Assembly (NCBI GenBank): GCA_927911235.1 | Contig: CAKMOY010000071.1 | Location: 1-11,981, forward strand | From: an uncultured Moraxella sp. | GTDB taxonomy: Bacteria; Pseudomonadota; Gammaproteobacteria; Pseudomonadales; Moraxellaceae | DNA length: 11,981 bases | Direction: 5' to 3' | Shown here: piece after piece, positions 1 to 9,125 of the stretch | Layout: the number at the start of each line of letters is the position of its first letter | How positions within the stretch are numbered: position 1 is the stretch's first letter | Program-made: the position numbers and the translations under genes | Notes under the pieces: generated by a model | What the model was told of the DNA's origin: nothing | The model's input: the letters and a program-made list of their open reading frames with translations, nothing else | Databases searched by the model: none

Positions 1-125
1 AAAATTTTGTTATATTTTGGCGTAATTGATAAAAATTTTCTCAAAATTTGTGTTAAACTTAGTTTTACATTAATTTCAACACATTTTTAACACAAACTAT
101 TTTTCACACAAATAAGGATAAAATA

Positions 126-1419
126 ATGAGCCAACAAATCCCACGCAAAGTCGCCATTTTGGGCGGAAATCGTATTCCATTCGCACGTTCAAACGGTGTA
201 TACGCCAATGCAAGCAACTCTGATATGCTGACTGCAAGTTTAAACGGCTTGGTAGAACGCTACGATTTGCAAGGCGAACGTATCGGTGAAGTAGTCGCAG
301 GTGCAGTGATTAAATTAAGCCGTGATATCAATCTAACTCGTGAATGTGTGCTAGGCACTGCCCTACACCCAACCACGCCAGCGTATGACATCTCGCAAGC
401 GTGCGGTACAGGCTTACAAGCCACCTTTGCGGTGAGTAACAAAATCGCCTTAGGCTTAATTGATTCTGCGATTGCTGGCGGTGTGGACACCACATCTGAC
501 GCACCGCTTGGCATTGGTGATGGCTTGCGTAAGGCTTTGTTAAAATTAAACAACGCCAAAACCAATAAACAACGCCTACAAGCCTTGTTAAGCATTAATC
601 TAAAAGACTTGATTGACGCACCGCAAAATGGCGAGCCACGCACACATTTGTCTATGGGTGAACACCAAGCGATTACCGCACTTGAGTGGGGAGTTACTCG
701 TGAAGAACAGGACGAATTGGCATTTAACAGCCATAAAAATTTGGCTCGTGCCTATAATGAAGGATTTTTTGACGATTTAATCACGCCGTTTAAAGGCTTA
801 ACTCGTGATAATAACTTGCGTGCTGACATTTCTATGGAAAAATTGGCAAGCCTAAAACCTGTCTTTGGCAAAAAAAAATGCCAACCCAACCATGACCGCG
901 GGTAACTCAACGCCATTGACAGACGGTGCGTCATGCGTGCTATTGTCAAGCGAAGGCTGGGCAAAAGCTCATAATTTGACACCACTTGCCTACATCACCC
1001 ACCAAGAAACTGCCGCCGTTGATTTTGTTGGCAAAAACGGTGTGAAAGAAGGTTTATTGATGGCGCCTGCCTATGCTGTGCCAAGAATGTTGGCTCGTGC
1101 AGGCTTGACATTGCAAGACTTTGATTTTTATGAAATTCATGAAGCTTTTGCCAGCCAAGTATTATCCACCTTAAAAGCGTGGGAAGACGAAACATTCTGC
1201 AAAGAGCGTTTAGGATTAGATAAAGCCTTAGGGTCAATTGACCGTAGCAAACTAAACGTAAACGGTTCGTCATTGGCGGCAGGACACCCATTTGCGGCGA
1301 CTGGCGGACGCATTTTGGCAACTACCGCAAAATTGCTAGACAAAAAAGGCGGTGGTCGTGCGTTGGTATCCATCTGTGCCGCAGGTGGACAAGGCGTTGT
1401 GGCGATTTTGGAAAGATAA
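126..1419 (+). pseudogene. FadI-like acetyl-CoA C-acetyltransferase (thiolase), one frameshift
   Basis: Thiolase-family enzyme that would join or cleave acyl-CoA and acetyl-CoA (beta-oxidation or acetoacetyl-CoA metabolism), cytosolic. The nucleophilic cysteine is Cys93 in SQACGTGLQ; the C-terminal half carries YEIHEAFASQ, the histidine motif GHPFAATGGR and the second cysteine in CAAGGQGV, a form like E. coli FadI rather than FadA. MGEHQAITALEWGVTREEQ and TAGNSTPLTDGA are also family-typical. The ATG at 126 has AAGGA at 114-118, 7 bases upstream. The reading frame breaks at a run of nine A (870-878): with eight A the protein reads FGKKNANPTMTAGNS and is about 430 residues, close to FadI length. 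As written, the first frame ends at 905 and the second continues to 1419. No gene is seen in 1-125, which is an AT-rich leader without a convincing promoter. Family is certain; whether the break is biological is not. Confidence 0.85.
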
Positions 1420-1436
1420 TCGTTTAAAATGATAAT

Positions 1437-1472
1437 AAAAAAGCCTTAGATTGTTGTAAGGCTTTTTTATTT
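1437..1472 (+). terminator. Intrinsic terminator after the thiolase gene
   Basis: A perfect 12-bp stem, AAAAAAGCCTTA (1437-1448) against TAAGGCTTTTTT (1457-1468), with an 8-base loop and a T-rich 3' tail. The A-rich left arm could make it work in both directions. It lies 17 bases after the thiolase stop and separates that gene from fetA. Confidence 0.85.
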
Positions 1473-1500
1473 TGATGTTTCTTTGCTTATAAAATTTGAT

Positions 1501-1506
1501 TATACT
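1501..1506 (+). promoter_or_regulatory. Possible -10 element upstream of fetA
   Basis: TATACT matches the sigma-70 -10 consensus at five of six positions and lies 38 bases before the fetA start, after the terminator. The hexamer 17 bases upstream (TTTCTT, 1478-1483) is a poor -35, so this is tentative. No convincing Fur-type operator is visible. Confidence 0.3.
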
Positions 1507-1544
1507 AAAATGTCAAAATAAACCTTTAAAATAGATGATTTCTC

Positions 1545-2215
1545 ATGCTCAGCTTTAACAACCTAAGCCTTATTTTACCCAATCAAAAAACCGCCATTTA
1601 TCCGACCACAGGGCAGATTTTACCCAATCAGTTTATCGTTTTGACAGGCTCATCTGGCAGTGGTAAGTCATTGTTGCTTAGGCTATTTTCATCATTATTA
1701 GCATCGACCACTGGCACAATCACTTGGCAAAATCAAACTTTGGATAACTTAACACCAAGCATTTGGCGGTCGCACATTGGTTTTGTACAACAGCACAGCG
1801 AACTGATTGATGATACTGTACAAAACAATTTAGCCCTGCCCTATCATTTTAATTTTTATAAAATCAAACATTTAACCCAAAATTTCACCTTGATTATTTA
1901 ACACAACTGAACAAACCTGCCGATTTTTTACAAAAAAATAGCCAAGAATTATCAGGTGGCGAACGTCAAATCGTCAATCTGTTGCGGTGTTTGCAACTTA
2001 ATCCACAACTTTTGTTGTTAGATGAACCGACTTCGGCACTTGACCCTGTCAGTGCGGTGTTGGTAGAAAATTTGTTGTTAAAATGGCAACACAGTAATCC
2101 AACGACCATGCCAAGAAGTGTGTTGTGGATTAGCCACGACCCCATGCAGTTACAGCGATTGCGTGAGCAAGGGGCGAGCCATTGGACGATGGATAATGGG
2201 GTGTTGTTATGTTAA
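1545..2215 (+). pseudogene. fetA: FetA (YbbL)-type iron-export ABC transporter ATPase, one frameshift
   Basis: ATP-binding subunit that would power the FetB membrane subunit; in E. coli FetAB exports iron and helps resist oxidative stress. Visible motifs are the Walker A GSSGSGKS, the signature LSGGERQ, Walker B LLLLDEPTSALD and the switch-histidine motif WISHD. The frame is lost between 1862 and 1882: upstream the protein reads ALPYHFNFYK, and downstream codons in another frame give FHLDYLTQLNKPADFL and run into the signature. One missing base there, for example in the A run 1879-1882, restores about 223 residues, against 225 for E. coli FetA. The first frame stops at 1901. ATG 1545 is the first usable start; the Shine-Dalgarno match is weak. 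Its stop overlaps the inferred fetB start, so the two genes form an operon with probable translational coupling. FetA identity rests on the ATPase type together with the FetB-like neighbour. Confidence 0.8.
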
Positions 2216-3035
2216 TATTGGGCGTGGTTTTTTTTAAGTATTTGGCAAGTATTGCTTGCGTGCAGTTTGATTATACTATTAATTATTGTTTCATATTTTT
2301 TTAAATTAAATTTAATCAAAGTGATTGTTATCGCCAGTTTTCGCACGGTGTTGCAGTTAAGTTTGATTGGCTTGGTGTTGGCATGGATTTTTGCACGAGA
2401 GCAATGGTACGAAGTATTGGCGATTTTAACTGTGATGACCTTGGTAGCGTGTTTTTCTGCCAAAGACCGTGTCAAAAAAACCGTACAAAGGTTTGTTATT
2501 TGACACATTGATTGCCATCGGTGTGAGTGGTTGGGCAGTGGCGTTGTTTGGTGTGGTGGTGGTGTTACAAGATAGCACTTGGTATCGTCCGCAACTGATT
2601 ATTCCGATTTTGGGGCTGATTTTGGGCAATGCTTTGACAGGCGTGTCGCTATCTATGAGCCAGTTGGTAGAGAGTTTGCACAAAGAGCGTGGACAGATTG
2701 AGGCCATGTTGTCACTTTCGGCGACGCCGTTTGAAGCGTGTCGTGAGCTGATTATTCGTGCCATTCATCAAGGTTTAATGCCGACCATTAACAGCATGAT
2801 GGTGGTGGGATTGGTGAGCCTGCCTGGTATGATGACAGGGCAGATTTTGGCGGGGGCAGACCCACAGCAAGCCGTTCGCTATCAGATTGTTACCATGTTT
2901 TTGATTGCCACAGGCAGTACGATGGGCTGTATGATGGCGTGTTTGCTGGTTTATCGGCGGTTTTTGACAAAAGTTGGCGTTTTGTCATTCCAAAATAAGC
3001 CAACAATGTGTAAAACTGTCATTTTTTGGCGATGA
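2209..3035 (+). pseudogene. fetB: FetB (YbbM)-type iron-export ABC permease, two frameshifts
   Basis: Membrane subunit of the FetAB exporter (UPF0014/FetB family). The core is unmistakable: IPILGLILGNALTGVSLSM, LSLSATPFEA and GLVSLPGMMTGQILAGADP, followed by QQAVRYQIVTMFL, all matching E. coli FetB in order. The ATG at 2209 overlaps the fetA stop (2213-2215). Two breaks are inferred. A T run of eight at 2228-2235 would need to be seven, giving MLILGVVFLSIWQVLLACSL. An A run of seven at 2474-2480 would need to be six, giving AKDRVKKPYKGLLFDTL. With both corrected the protein is about 274 residues (E. coli FetB has 259) with several hydrophobic helices. As written, the longest intact piece is 2469-3035, which still holds the conserved core but lacks the N-terminal helices. 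Probably co-transcribed with fetA and the following lysE remnant. Confidence 0.82.
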
Positions 3036-3041
3036 AATGTG

Positions 3042-3479
3042 ATGACTTTTGACAGTTTTTTTATTTTTTTTAATCAGCACTTTGTTAATTTCGGCTGCGC
3101 CCGGTCCAAATATGCTGTTGGCATTTCAATTTGGACTAAATTATGGTTTAAAAAAACTTTATGGACATTTGGCAGGGTTAAGCGTTGGTTTGTTTTTGTT
3201 GCTTGCGGTATCGTTGTTGGGTTTGGGATTTATTAGTGAAAAAGCACCTTTTTATTGACAATTATCAAAGTATTGGGGGCGTTATATTTGACATATTTGG
3301 GGGTAAAATCGTGGATTCATGCCAATCAAGATTTCACAACCAATGATGTTAAAGTTGTGCCAACGCCCAGCGAATTGTTCAAAACAGAACATCGCCTAAT
3401 GTGGCTAAATCGCTTGTGCGGTGTGGTGTTTGTGTTAATTGCACTGATGTTATTAAGCGATGTGATTTTGCAAAAATAA
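3042..3479 (+). pseudogene. LysE/RhtB-family amino-acid exporter remnant, frameshifted and internally deleted
   Basis: Family of small inner-membrane exporters of amino acids such as lysine, threonine or homoserine lactones. The N-terminal signature is present (LISTLLISAAPGPNMLLAF, then GLNYGLKK and GHLAGLSVGL), followed by KVLGALYLTYLGVKSW in another frame. A T run of five at 3249-3253 is one base short; six would join APF to LLTIIKVLG. After the block ending SELFKT, near 3385, the sequence jumps straight to a C-terminal-like WLNRLCGVVFVLIALMLL. The middle of the family, including the usual NPK-containing helix, is missing, roughly 70-80 residues. The corrected product would be about 145 residues against a usual 200-210, so it is probably non-functional. 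The start is unclear: ATG 3042 needs one T removed from the run of eight at 3064-3071, whereas TTG 3049 is already in frame. It lies just after fetB. Confidence 0.72.
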
Positions 3480-3500
3480 TTTGTTAAAATTTTTAAACAA

Positions 3501-4797
3501 TTATAACCAACCTGCCTTTCTAAAACGGTAATACAAGGTCGCACAAATCATAAAAATCACCGCCAACAGCACGTAATAGCCATATTGCCATGACAATTCT
3601 GGCATGTTTTGAAAATTCATGCCATAAATCCCTGCCATCGCTGTCGGTACTGCCAAAATACCCGCCCAAGCTGCCAGTTTTCGCACGACTTCATTCTGTC
3701 CCATCGTTACCACCGCCATATAGGTATCCATCGCAACGCTTAACATCTCATTTAGACCGTTGACCGCATCCAATGCTCTTAACAAATGGTCATTAACATC
3801 TCGGAAATACGGTTTTGCTTGGCTTGGAAAACTGGGCATTAAGTCATTTTTTTTTGTGATTGATAAAAAAGTTACAAATATCTTGCACGGGCAAAATCAC
3901 CGCACGCATATGCACCAGTTGCGATTTTAATTCGTACAGATTACGCAAAGTTTGTTTGTCAAAATTTTCTGAAAAAATTTCACGTTCTTGTTCACGCAAA
4001 TAACGCCCCAATTTTTCGGTAATCGGCAAATAGTTGTCCACCACAAAGTCCAAAATGGCGTGCAACACAAAAATCGGCCCTAAACGTAAGCGTTCTGGTC
4101 TGCGATGGCAATAATCTCGCACGCTTTCATAACTGTGCGAAGCCCCTTGGCGAATGGTGATAATATATTGTTTGCCCATAAAAATGGCGGTCGTACCGTA
4201 ACGAATGTTGTTATCGGTCAATTTTGCGGTACGCACCACCACGAACACGCTGTCATTGCCGTAGCTTTCTACTTTGGCTCGTTGATGTTCGGCAAATGCG
4301 TCTTCTAGGGCAAGTTCGTGCAAATCAAAGGCTTCTTTCACTTCGTGAATGGTTTCGGCACTGGGGTCATGCAGTCCAACCCAAACAAACACATTGTTAT
4401 TGGTCAGCTCTCTACGCACATCGTCAAGCTCAATTTCATCAATTTTTTCGCCTGTTTTGCGTGAATACACAAAGCAATTTGCCACTTCATTTTGACCGAT
4501 AAAACGGCTGTCATCAAGCTCGGCTTCTGGATTGTATTCAGGTGGCAAGCTGGTGTCCATTTCTATCGGCTCACCGTCCTCGTCCTCTTCGTAATCCTCG
4601 CCATAAATATAGCTATCTTCACCATGCAGGTCTAATTCGTCATCTTCATCATCTTTGACAACGGTTTCTATTTCGTCAATTTTGTAAGTATCAATTTGCA
4701 AATTTTCATCATGATTGGCATGATGATTTGTGTGGTTTGATGGCGTGTCGTTGGGTGGGTTTTGGCGGTTTGTGAAATCTGAATTTTGGGTTGTCAT
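3501..4797 (-). pseudogene. corA: CorA-family magnesium/cobalt transporter, one frameshift
   Basis: CorA channels take up Mg2+ (also Co2+ and Ni2+) as inner-membrane pentamers. The C-terminus shows the selectivity motif YGMNF (GMN codons at 3615-3623), preceded by helix KLAAWAGILAVPTAMAGI and followed by MPELSWQYGYYVLLAVIFM and a basic tail. The cytoplasmic domain precedes it. The start is ATG 4795-4797, with GAGG 8 bases upstream, in preference to a TTG two codons earlier. The frame breaks at a T run of nine on the plus strand (3847-3855); with eight the join reads FFINHKKNDLMPSF and the protein is about 431 residues. Typical CorA is about 316; the excess is an N-terminal extension that is Asn/His-rich (residues 1-30) and then very acidic (27 Asp/Glu among residues 41-96). 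As written, the N-terminal product ends at 3844 before the membrane helices. Convergent with the transporter cluster, divergent from hisZ. Confidence 0.85.
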
Positions 4798-4827
4798 AGC
4801 CAAAACCTCGCAATAAAAAAAAGAACT

Positions 4828-4856
4828 ATTTTAACAAAATTTTGCACATTTGTCAT
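4828..4856 (-). promoter_or_regulatory. Probable sigma-70 promoter for corA
   Basis: On the minus strand, ATGACA (plus-strand 4851-4856) and TAAAAT (4828-4833) are exactly 17 bp apart, each matching five of six consensus bases. TG one base before the -10 gives an extended -10. It lies about 30 bases upstream of the corA ATG. Confidence 0.55.
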
Positions 4857-4888
4857 AGTTACAAAAAAATAAAAAATCGCATAATCTT

Positions 4889-4917
4889 TTGCCAATGTGA
4901 TTTTGCTATGTTACAAT
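4889..4917 (+). promoter_or_regulatory. Probable sigma-70 promoter for hisZ(-purA)
   Basis: TTGCCA (4889-4894) and TACAAT (4912-4917) are separated by 17 bp, with TG one base before the -10 (extended -10). It lies 46 bases before the chosen hisZ start and is back-to-back with the corA promoter, the two -35 elements being 32 bp apart. Confidence 0.55.
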
Positions 4918-4963
4918 AAAAAGGAAAAGTTTCAAATTTTATTCTTTACTTTTGGAATCCATT

Positions 4964-6268
4964 GTGAATAACCCAACCCCTAACAGCCCGACAAATGCCC
5001 TAAATTTACAAAATTTTAGCCATTTTTTTAGCCTTTCTGACCACAATCTTAGTCCACAAACTTCCGACACTTGGCTACTGCCTGACGGTGTGATGGATTT
5101 ATTACCCACCGAGGCTTTTAAACAAGAAAATTTACGCCATGAGTTATTAAACGTTTTGATGACGCATGGCTATGAGCCAATCAGTCCGCCACTCATTGAA
5201 TATACCGAGAGTCTGCTCGGACACGCCACCGAAGATTTAAAACGCCAAACCTTTAAAATCATTGACCAATTGACAGGGCGTATGATGGGCGTGCGTGCCG
5301 ATATGACCCCACAAATTGCCCGTATCGATGCCAATATGACACAAAAATTTGGCATAAATGTTGGGCGTTATTGTTATACAGGTCATGTGGTTTATACCTT
5401 ACCAAAGGGTTTGTTTGGCTCTCGCATTCCCTTGCAGTTAGGGGCGGAGATTTTTGGCGAAAGTGGCTTAAATGCGGATTTAGAGCTGTTAAACGTGCTG
5501 TTAAATCTGTTAAAAACTGGCAAAATTATTGACAATTGTCATATTGATATCGGTCATGTGGCAATTTTTGAAACCTTGTGTCAGCTTGCCAATTTACCAC
5601 TTGCGTTAAAAGAAAAATTCGTTACCTTATATGCCAACAAAGCCTTGCCAGAATTACAAGCCTTGTGTCAAGATTTGGCAAATGTTGACAATGAAGCTAT
5701 CAAAACTTATGCCCACGATTTTTATATTTTGGGGCAATATGCCAATAATTTACAACAATTGTTCGATAATTTTTCACCAAATGCCAAGCAAAATTTGACA
5801 ATTAAACAAGCGATTGATGATTTGACCCAATTGGTTGATTTTTTAGCCACGTCAAAGATGGGTATTAGCATTGATGTATCGGCGGTGCAAGGTTATCATT
5901 ATCATACAGGCGTGGTGTTTAATGTGTATGTGGCAAATGAGTCGTTGCCGATTGTGCGTGGCGGTCGCTTTGTCAATCAATATGTGAGCGAAACTCGCCA
6001 TGCGACAGGCTTTAGCTGTGATTTGACCCGTTGGCAAAATCATATTGAATCGGTCAAAAAATCGTTGGTGGTTGTGCCGTTTGAGTTTAGCAGTATGTTA
6101 GCGGATAAAAATCATCAATCTTATCAATCGCTTAACCAAACCATTCAAAACTTGCGAGAGCAAGGCGTTGCGGTTGTTGTGGCATTGTCTGAACAAGACC
6201 AACCCAAAGCCACGCACCAGTTACAATGGCTTAATCATTCATGGCAACAAGTGGCGATTGATTGTTAA
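4964..6268 (+). CDS. hisZ: HisZ, ATP phosphoribosyltransferase regulatory subunit
   Basis: HisZ is a catalytically dead paralogue of histidyl-tRNA synthetase. It binds the short form of HisG to form the active, histidine-regulated ATP phosphoribosyltransferase, the first step of histidine synthesis. The class-II synthetase-like fold is recognised from TWLLPDGVMDLLP, VRADMTPQIARIDA (residues 110-123), GYHYHTGVVF and the degenerate motif RGGRF (332-336), followed by HATGFSCDL. I start at GTG 4964 because GGAA (4954-4957) stands 6 bases before it; TTG 4952 is in frame but lacks a well-placed ribosome site. The product is 434 residues, longer than the usual 390 or so, because about 36 Asn/Ser/Pro-rich residues precede the conserved TWLLPDG start; no other in-frame start nearby would remove them. 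Intact. The hisZ-purA order is familiar from Acinetobacter and relatives. hisG is not in the window. Confidence 0.93.
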   Translation: MNNPTPNSPTNALNLQNFSHFFSLSDHNLSPQTSDTWLLPDGVMDLLPTEAFKQENLRHELLNVLMTHGYEPISPPLIEYTESLLGHATEDLKRQTFKIIDQLTGRMMGVRADMTPQIARIDANMTQKFGINVGRYCYTGHVVYTLPKGLFGSRIPLQLGAEIFGESGLNADLELLNVLLNLLKTGKIIDNCHIDIGHVAIFETLCQLANLPLALKEKFVTLYANKALPELQALCQDLANVDNEAIKTYAHDFYILGQYANNLQQLFDNFSPNAKQNLTIKQAIDDLTQLVDFLATSKMGISIDVSAVQGYHYHTGVVFNVYVANESLPIVRGGRFVNQYVSETRHATGFSCDLTRWQNHIESVKKSLVVVPFEFSSMLADKNHQSYQSLNQTIQNLREQGVAVVVALSEQDQPKATHQLQWLNHSWQQVAIDC

Positions 6269-6353
6269 TTTTTAAATATTTATTAAAAACCTGTAAAATT
6301 TTACTGCGTAATGTTGTGTAATACAGGCTCTTGTTTTTTCTTTACTTTTTTAA

Positions 6354-7661
<1,308 letters not shown>

Positions 7662-7678
7662 TTTTTAAAAAAGTATTG

Positions 7679-7713
7679 ATAAAGGACGGTTACTATCGTC
7701 CTTTATTTTTTTT
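7679..7713 (+). terminator. Intrinsic terminator after purA
   Basis: Stem AAAGGACG (7681-7688) pairs perfectly with CGTCCTTT (7697-7704), extended by two A-T pairs, with an 8-base loop and a run of eight T at 7706-7713. It begins 17 bases after the purA stop. It also rules out the upstream in-frame TTG at 7676 as the start of the next gene. Confidence 0.9.
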
Positions 7714-7747
7714 AAATAGTATGTTAATTTTTTATAAAAGGTGGTTT

Positions 7748-9121
7748 ATGCTAACAAATCCTGTTTTGTGGGCGGTCGTTGTCATGCTTGGGCTGTCGCT
7801 TGCCCGTGTCCATGTAGTGTTAAGTTTGTTAATTGGGGCAATCGCGGGCGGAATGTTAAGCGGTATGCCCTTATCGGATATCACGGACGCAGGTGGCGAA
7901 GTGGTCAAATCTGGCATTTTAAACAGTTTTCAAAAAGGCTTGTCAGGTGGGGCAGAAATTGCATTGTCGTATGCGTTATTGGGTGCGTTTGCGGTGGCGA
8001 TTTCGCATTCAGGTATGCCAAAGGCCTTGATTAACAAGGTTGTCAAAAGTATTAACAGCAGTGATGGCGATAAAAATGCCAAAAAAATCAAATGGACGCT
8101 GTTTTTGGCATTACTAGTGATGAGTTGTTTTAGCCAAAATTTGATTCCGATTCACATTGCTTTTATTCCGCTGTTGATTCCGCCGTTGCTACTGGTGTTT
8201 AACCGTTTGCAAGTGGATAGACGGCTGTTGGCGTGTATTATGACGTTTGGTTTGGTCAATACTTATATGTTTTTGCCGTATGGTTTTGGCGATATTTATT
8301 TGAACCAAATTATCATCAAAAATATTACCGATGCGGGCATGAATGTCAAAAATGTGTCCATCGTGCAAACCATGATGATTCCTGCGTTGGGTATGCTTAC
8401 AGGCTTACTGGTGGCGATGTTTATCAGTTATCGTAAGCCCAGACACTATCAAAACCTTGCCATTGACAACGAAAAAAATGGGCAAGCTATGCACACGACT
8501 GTGCCAAGCTATCATATTTGGGTGGCGATTGGGGCGATTTTGATTGCCTTTGGGGTGCGATTGTTTACAGGTTCGTTGATTTTGGGGGCATTGTTTGGTT
8601 TTTTAACCTTTATGGCGACAGGCGTTGTCAAATGGAAAGACGCTGATGGCGTGTTTGACCAAGGCGTTAAAATGATGGCAATGATTGGTTTTGTGATGAT
8701 TACTGCACAAGGTTTTGCCGAAGTAATGAAGACCACAGGACAGATTGAACCACTTGTTACCGCAAGTGCCGATTTGTTCGCAGGCTCAAAACCTATGGCA
8801 GCGTTTGCCATGTTGTTTATTGGGCTTGTGGTAACAATGGGCATTGGTTCATCATTTTCTACCGTGCCGATTATTGCTTCTATTTATGTGCCACTTTGTA
8901 TCACGATGGGCTTTTCACCGATGGCAACGGTGGCTTTGATTGCGACTTCTGGGGCGTTGGGCGATGCAGGCTCTCCAGCGTCTGATTCTACGCTTGGTCC
9001 TACGATGGGCCTAAATACGGACGGACAGCACAATCATATTTGGGATAGTGTTGTGCCGACTTTTATTCATTATAATATTCCGTTGTTAATTTTTGGTTGG
9101 ATTGCGGCGATGGTGCTATAA
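7748..9121 (+). CDS. Na+/H+ antiporter-family (NhaC/YuiF-like) membrane protein
   Basis: Polytopic inner-membrane transporter of 457 residues, hydrophobic throughout with about eleven or twelve likely helices. It resembles the family annotated as Na+/H+ antiporter (ion-transporter superfamily, Bacillus YuiF-like). Family-typical stretches are SGGAEIALSYALLGAFAVAI, FSQNLIPIHIAFIPLLIPP, a polar SSFSTVPIIASIYVPL and, near the end, GALGDAGSPASDSTLGPT followed by GLNTDGQHNHIWDSVVPTF. The substrate is not proven: members of this group have also been annotated as amino-acid permeases, so antiport of Na+ for H+ is a family label only. ATG 7748 is chosen because AAAGG (7737-7741) is 6 bases upstream and the purA terminator overlaps the longer frame. 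It is followed 4 bases later by the TauE/SafE gene, so the two probably form an operon. No clear promoter is seen in the short gap after the terminator. Intact. Confidence 0.82.
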   Translation: MLTNPVLWAVVVMLGLSLARVHVVLSLLIGAIAGGMLSGMPLSDITDAGGEVVKSGILNSFQKGLSGGAEIALSYALLGAFAVAISHSGMPKALINKVVKSINSSDGDKNAKKIKWTLFLALLVMSCFSQNLIPIHIAFIPLLIPPLLLVFNRLQVDRRLLACIMTFGLVNTYMFLPYGFGDIYLNQIIIKNITDAGMNVKNVSIVQTMMIPALGMLTGLLVAMFISYRKPRHYQNLAIDNEKNGQAMHTTVPSYHIWVAIGAILIAFGVRLFTGSLILGALFGFLTFMATGVVKWKDADGVFDQGVKMMAMIGFVMITAQGFAEVMKTTGQIEPLVTASADLFAGSKPMAAFAMLFIGLVVTMGIGSSFSTVPIIASIYVPLCITMGFSPMATVALIATSGALGDAGSPASDSTLGPTMGLNTDGQHNHIWDSVVPTFIHYNIPLLIFGWIAAMVL

Positions 9122-9125
9122 TTTT

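Noticed and set aside
1..125. Promoter for the thiolase gene
   Set aside because: Several AT-rich hexamers resemble -35 or -10 elements (such as TTGATA at 26-31), but none pair at 16-18 bp spacing with a good partner.
260..1373. Antisense open frames opposite the thiolase gene
   Set aside because: They lack family motifs and ribosome sites and lie fully opposite a recognisable thiolase; they are shadows of its codon pattern.
1415..1437. GATAAT repeats near the thiolase stop as a Fur box for fetA
   Set aside because: The match to the Fur consensus is partial, and it lies upstream of the terminator, far from the likely fetA start region.
2051..2059. A near match to the Pasteurellaceae uptake signal (AAGTGCGGT)
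   Set aside because: It is imperfect, inside coding sequence, and not repeated at the density expected for uptake signals.
2212..2764. Minus-strand open frames across fetB
   Set aside because: No recognisable protein; the plus strand encodes clear FetB motifs through the same bases.
3481..3500. AT-rich inverted repeat between the lysE remnant and corA as a bidirectional terminator
   Set aside because: The stem is almost all A-T with an A-A mismatch and no clear hairpin loop or GC core, so I would not call it a terminator.
7676..7747. Longer start for the antiporter-family protein from TTG 7676
   Set aside because: The added codons fall inside the purA terminator hairpin and its T tract; ATG 7748 has a good ribosome site.
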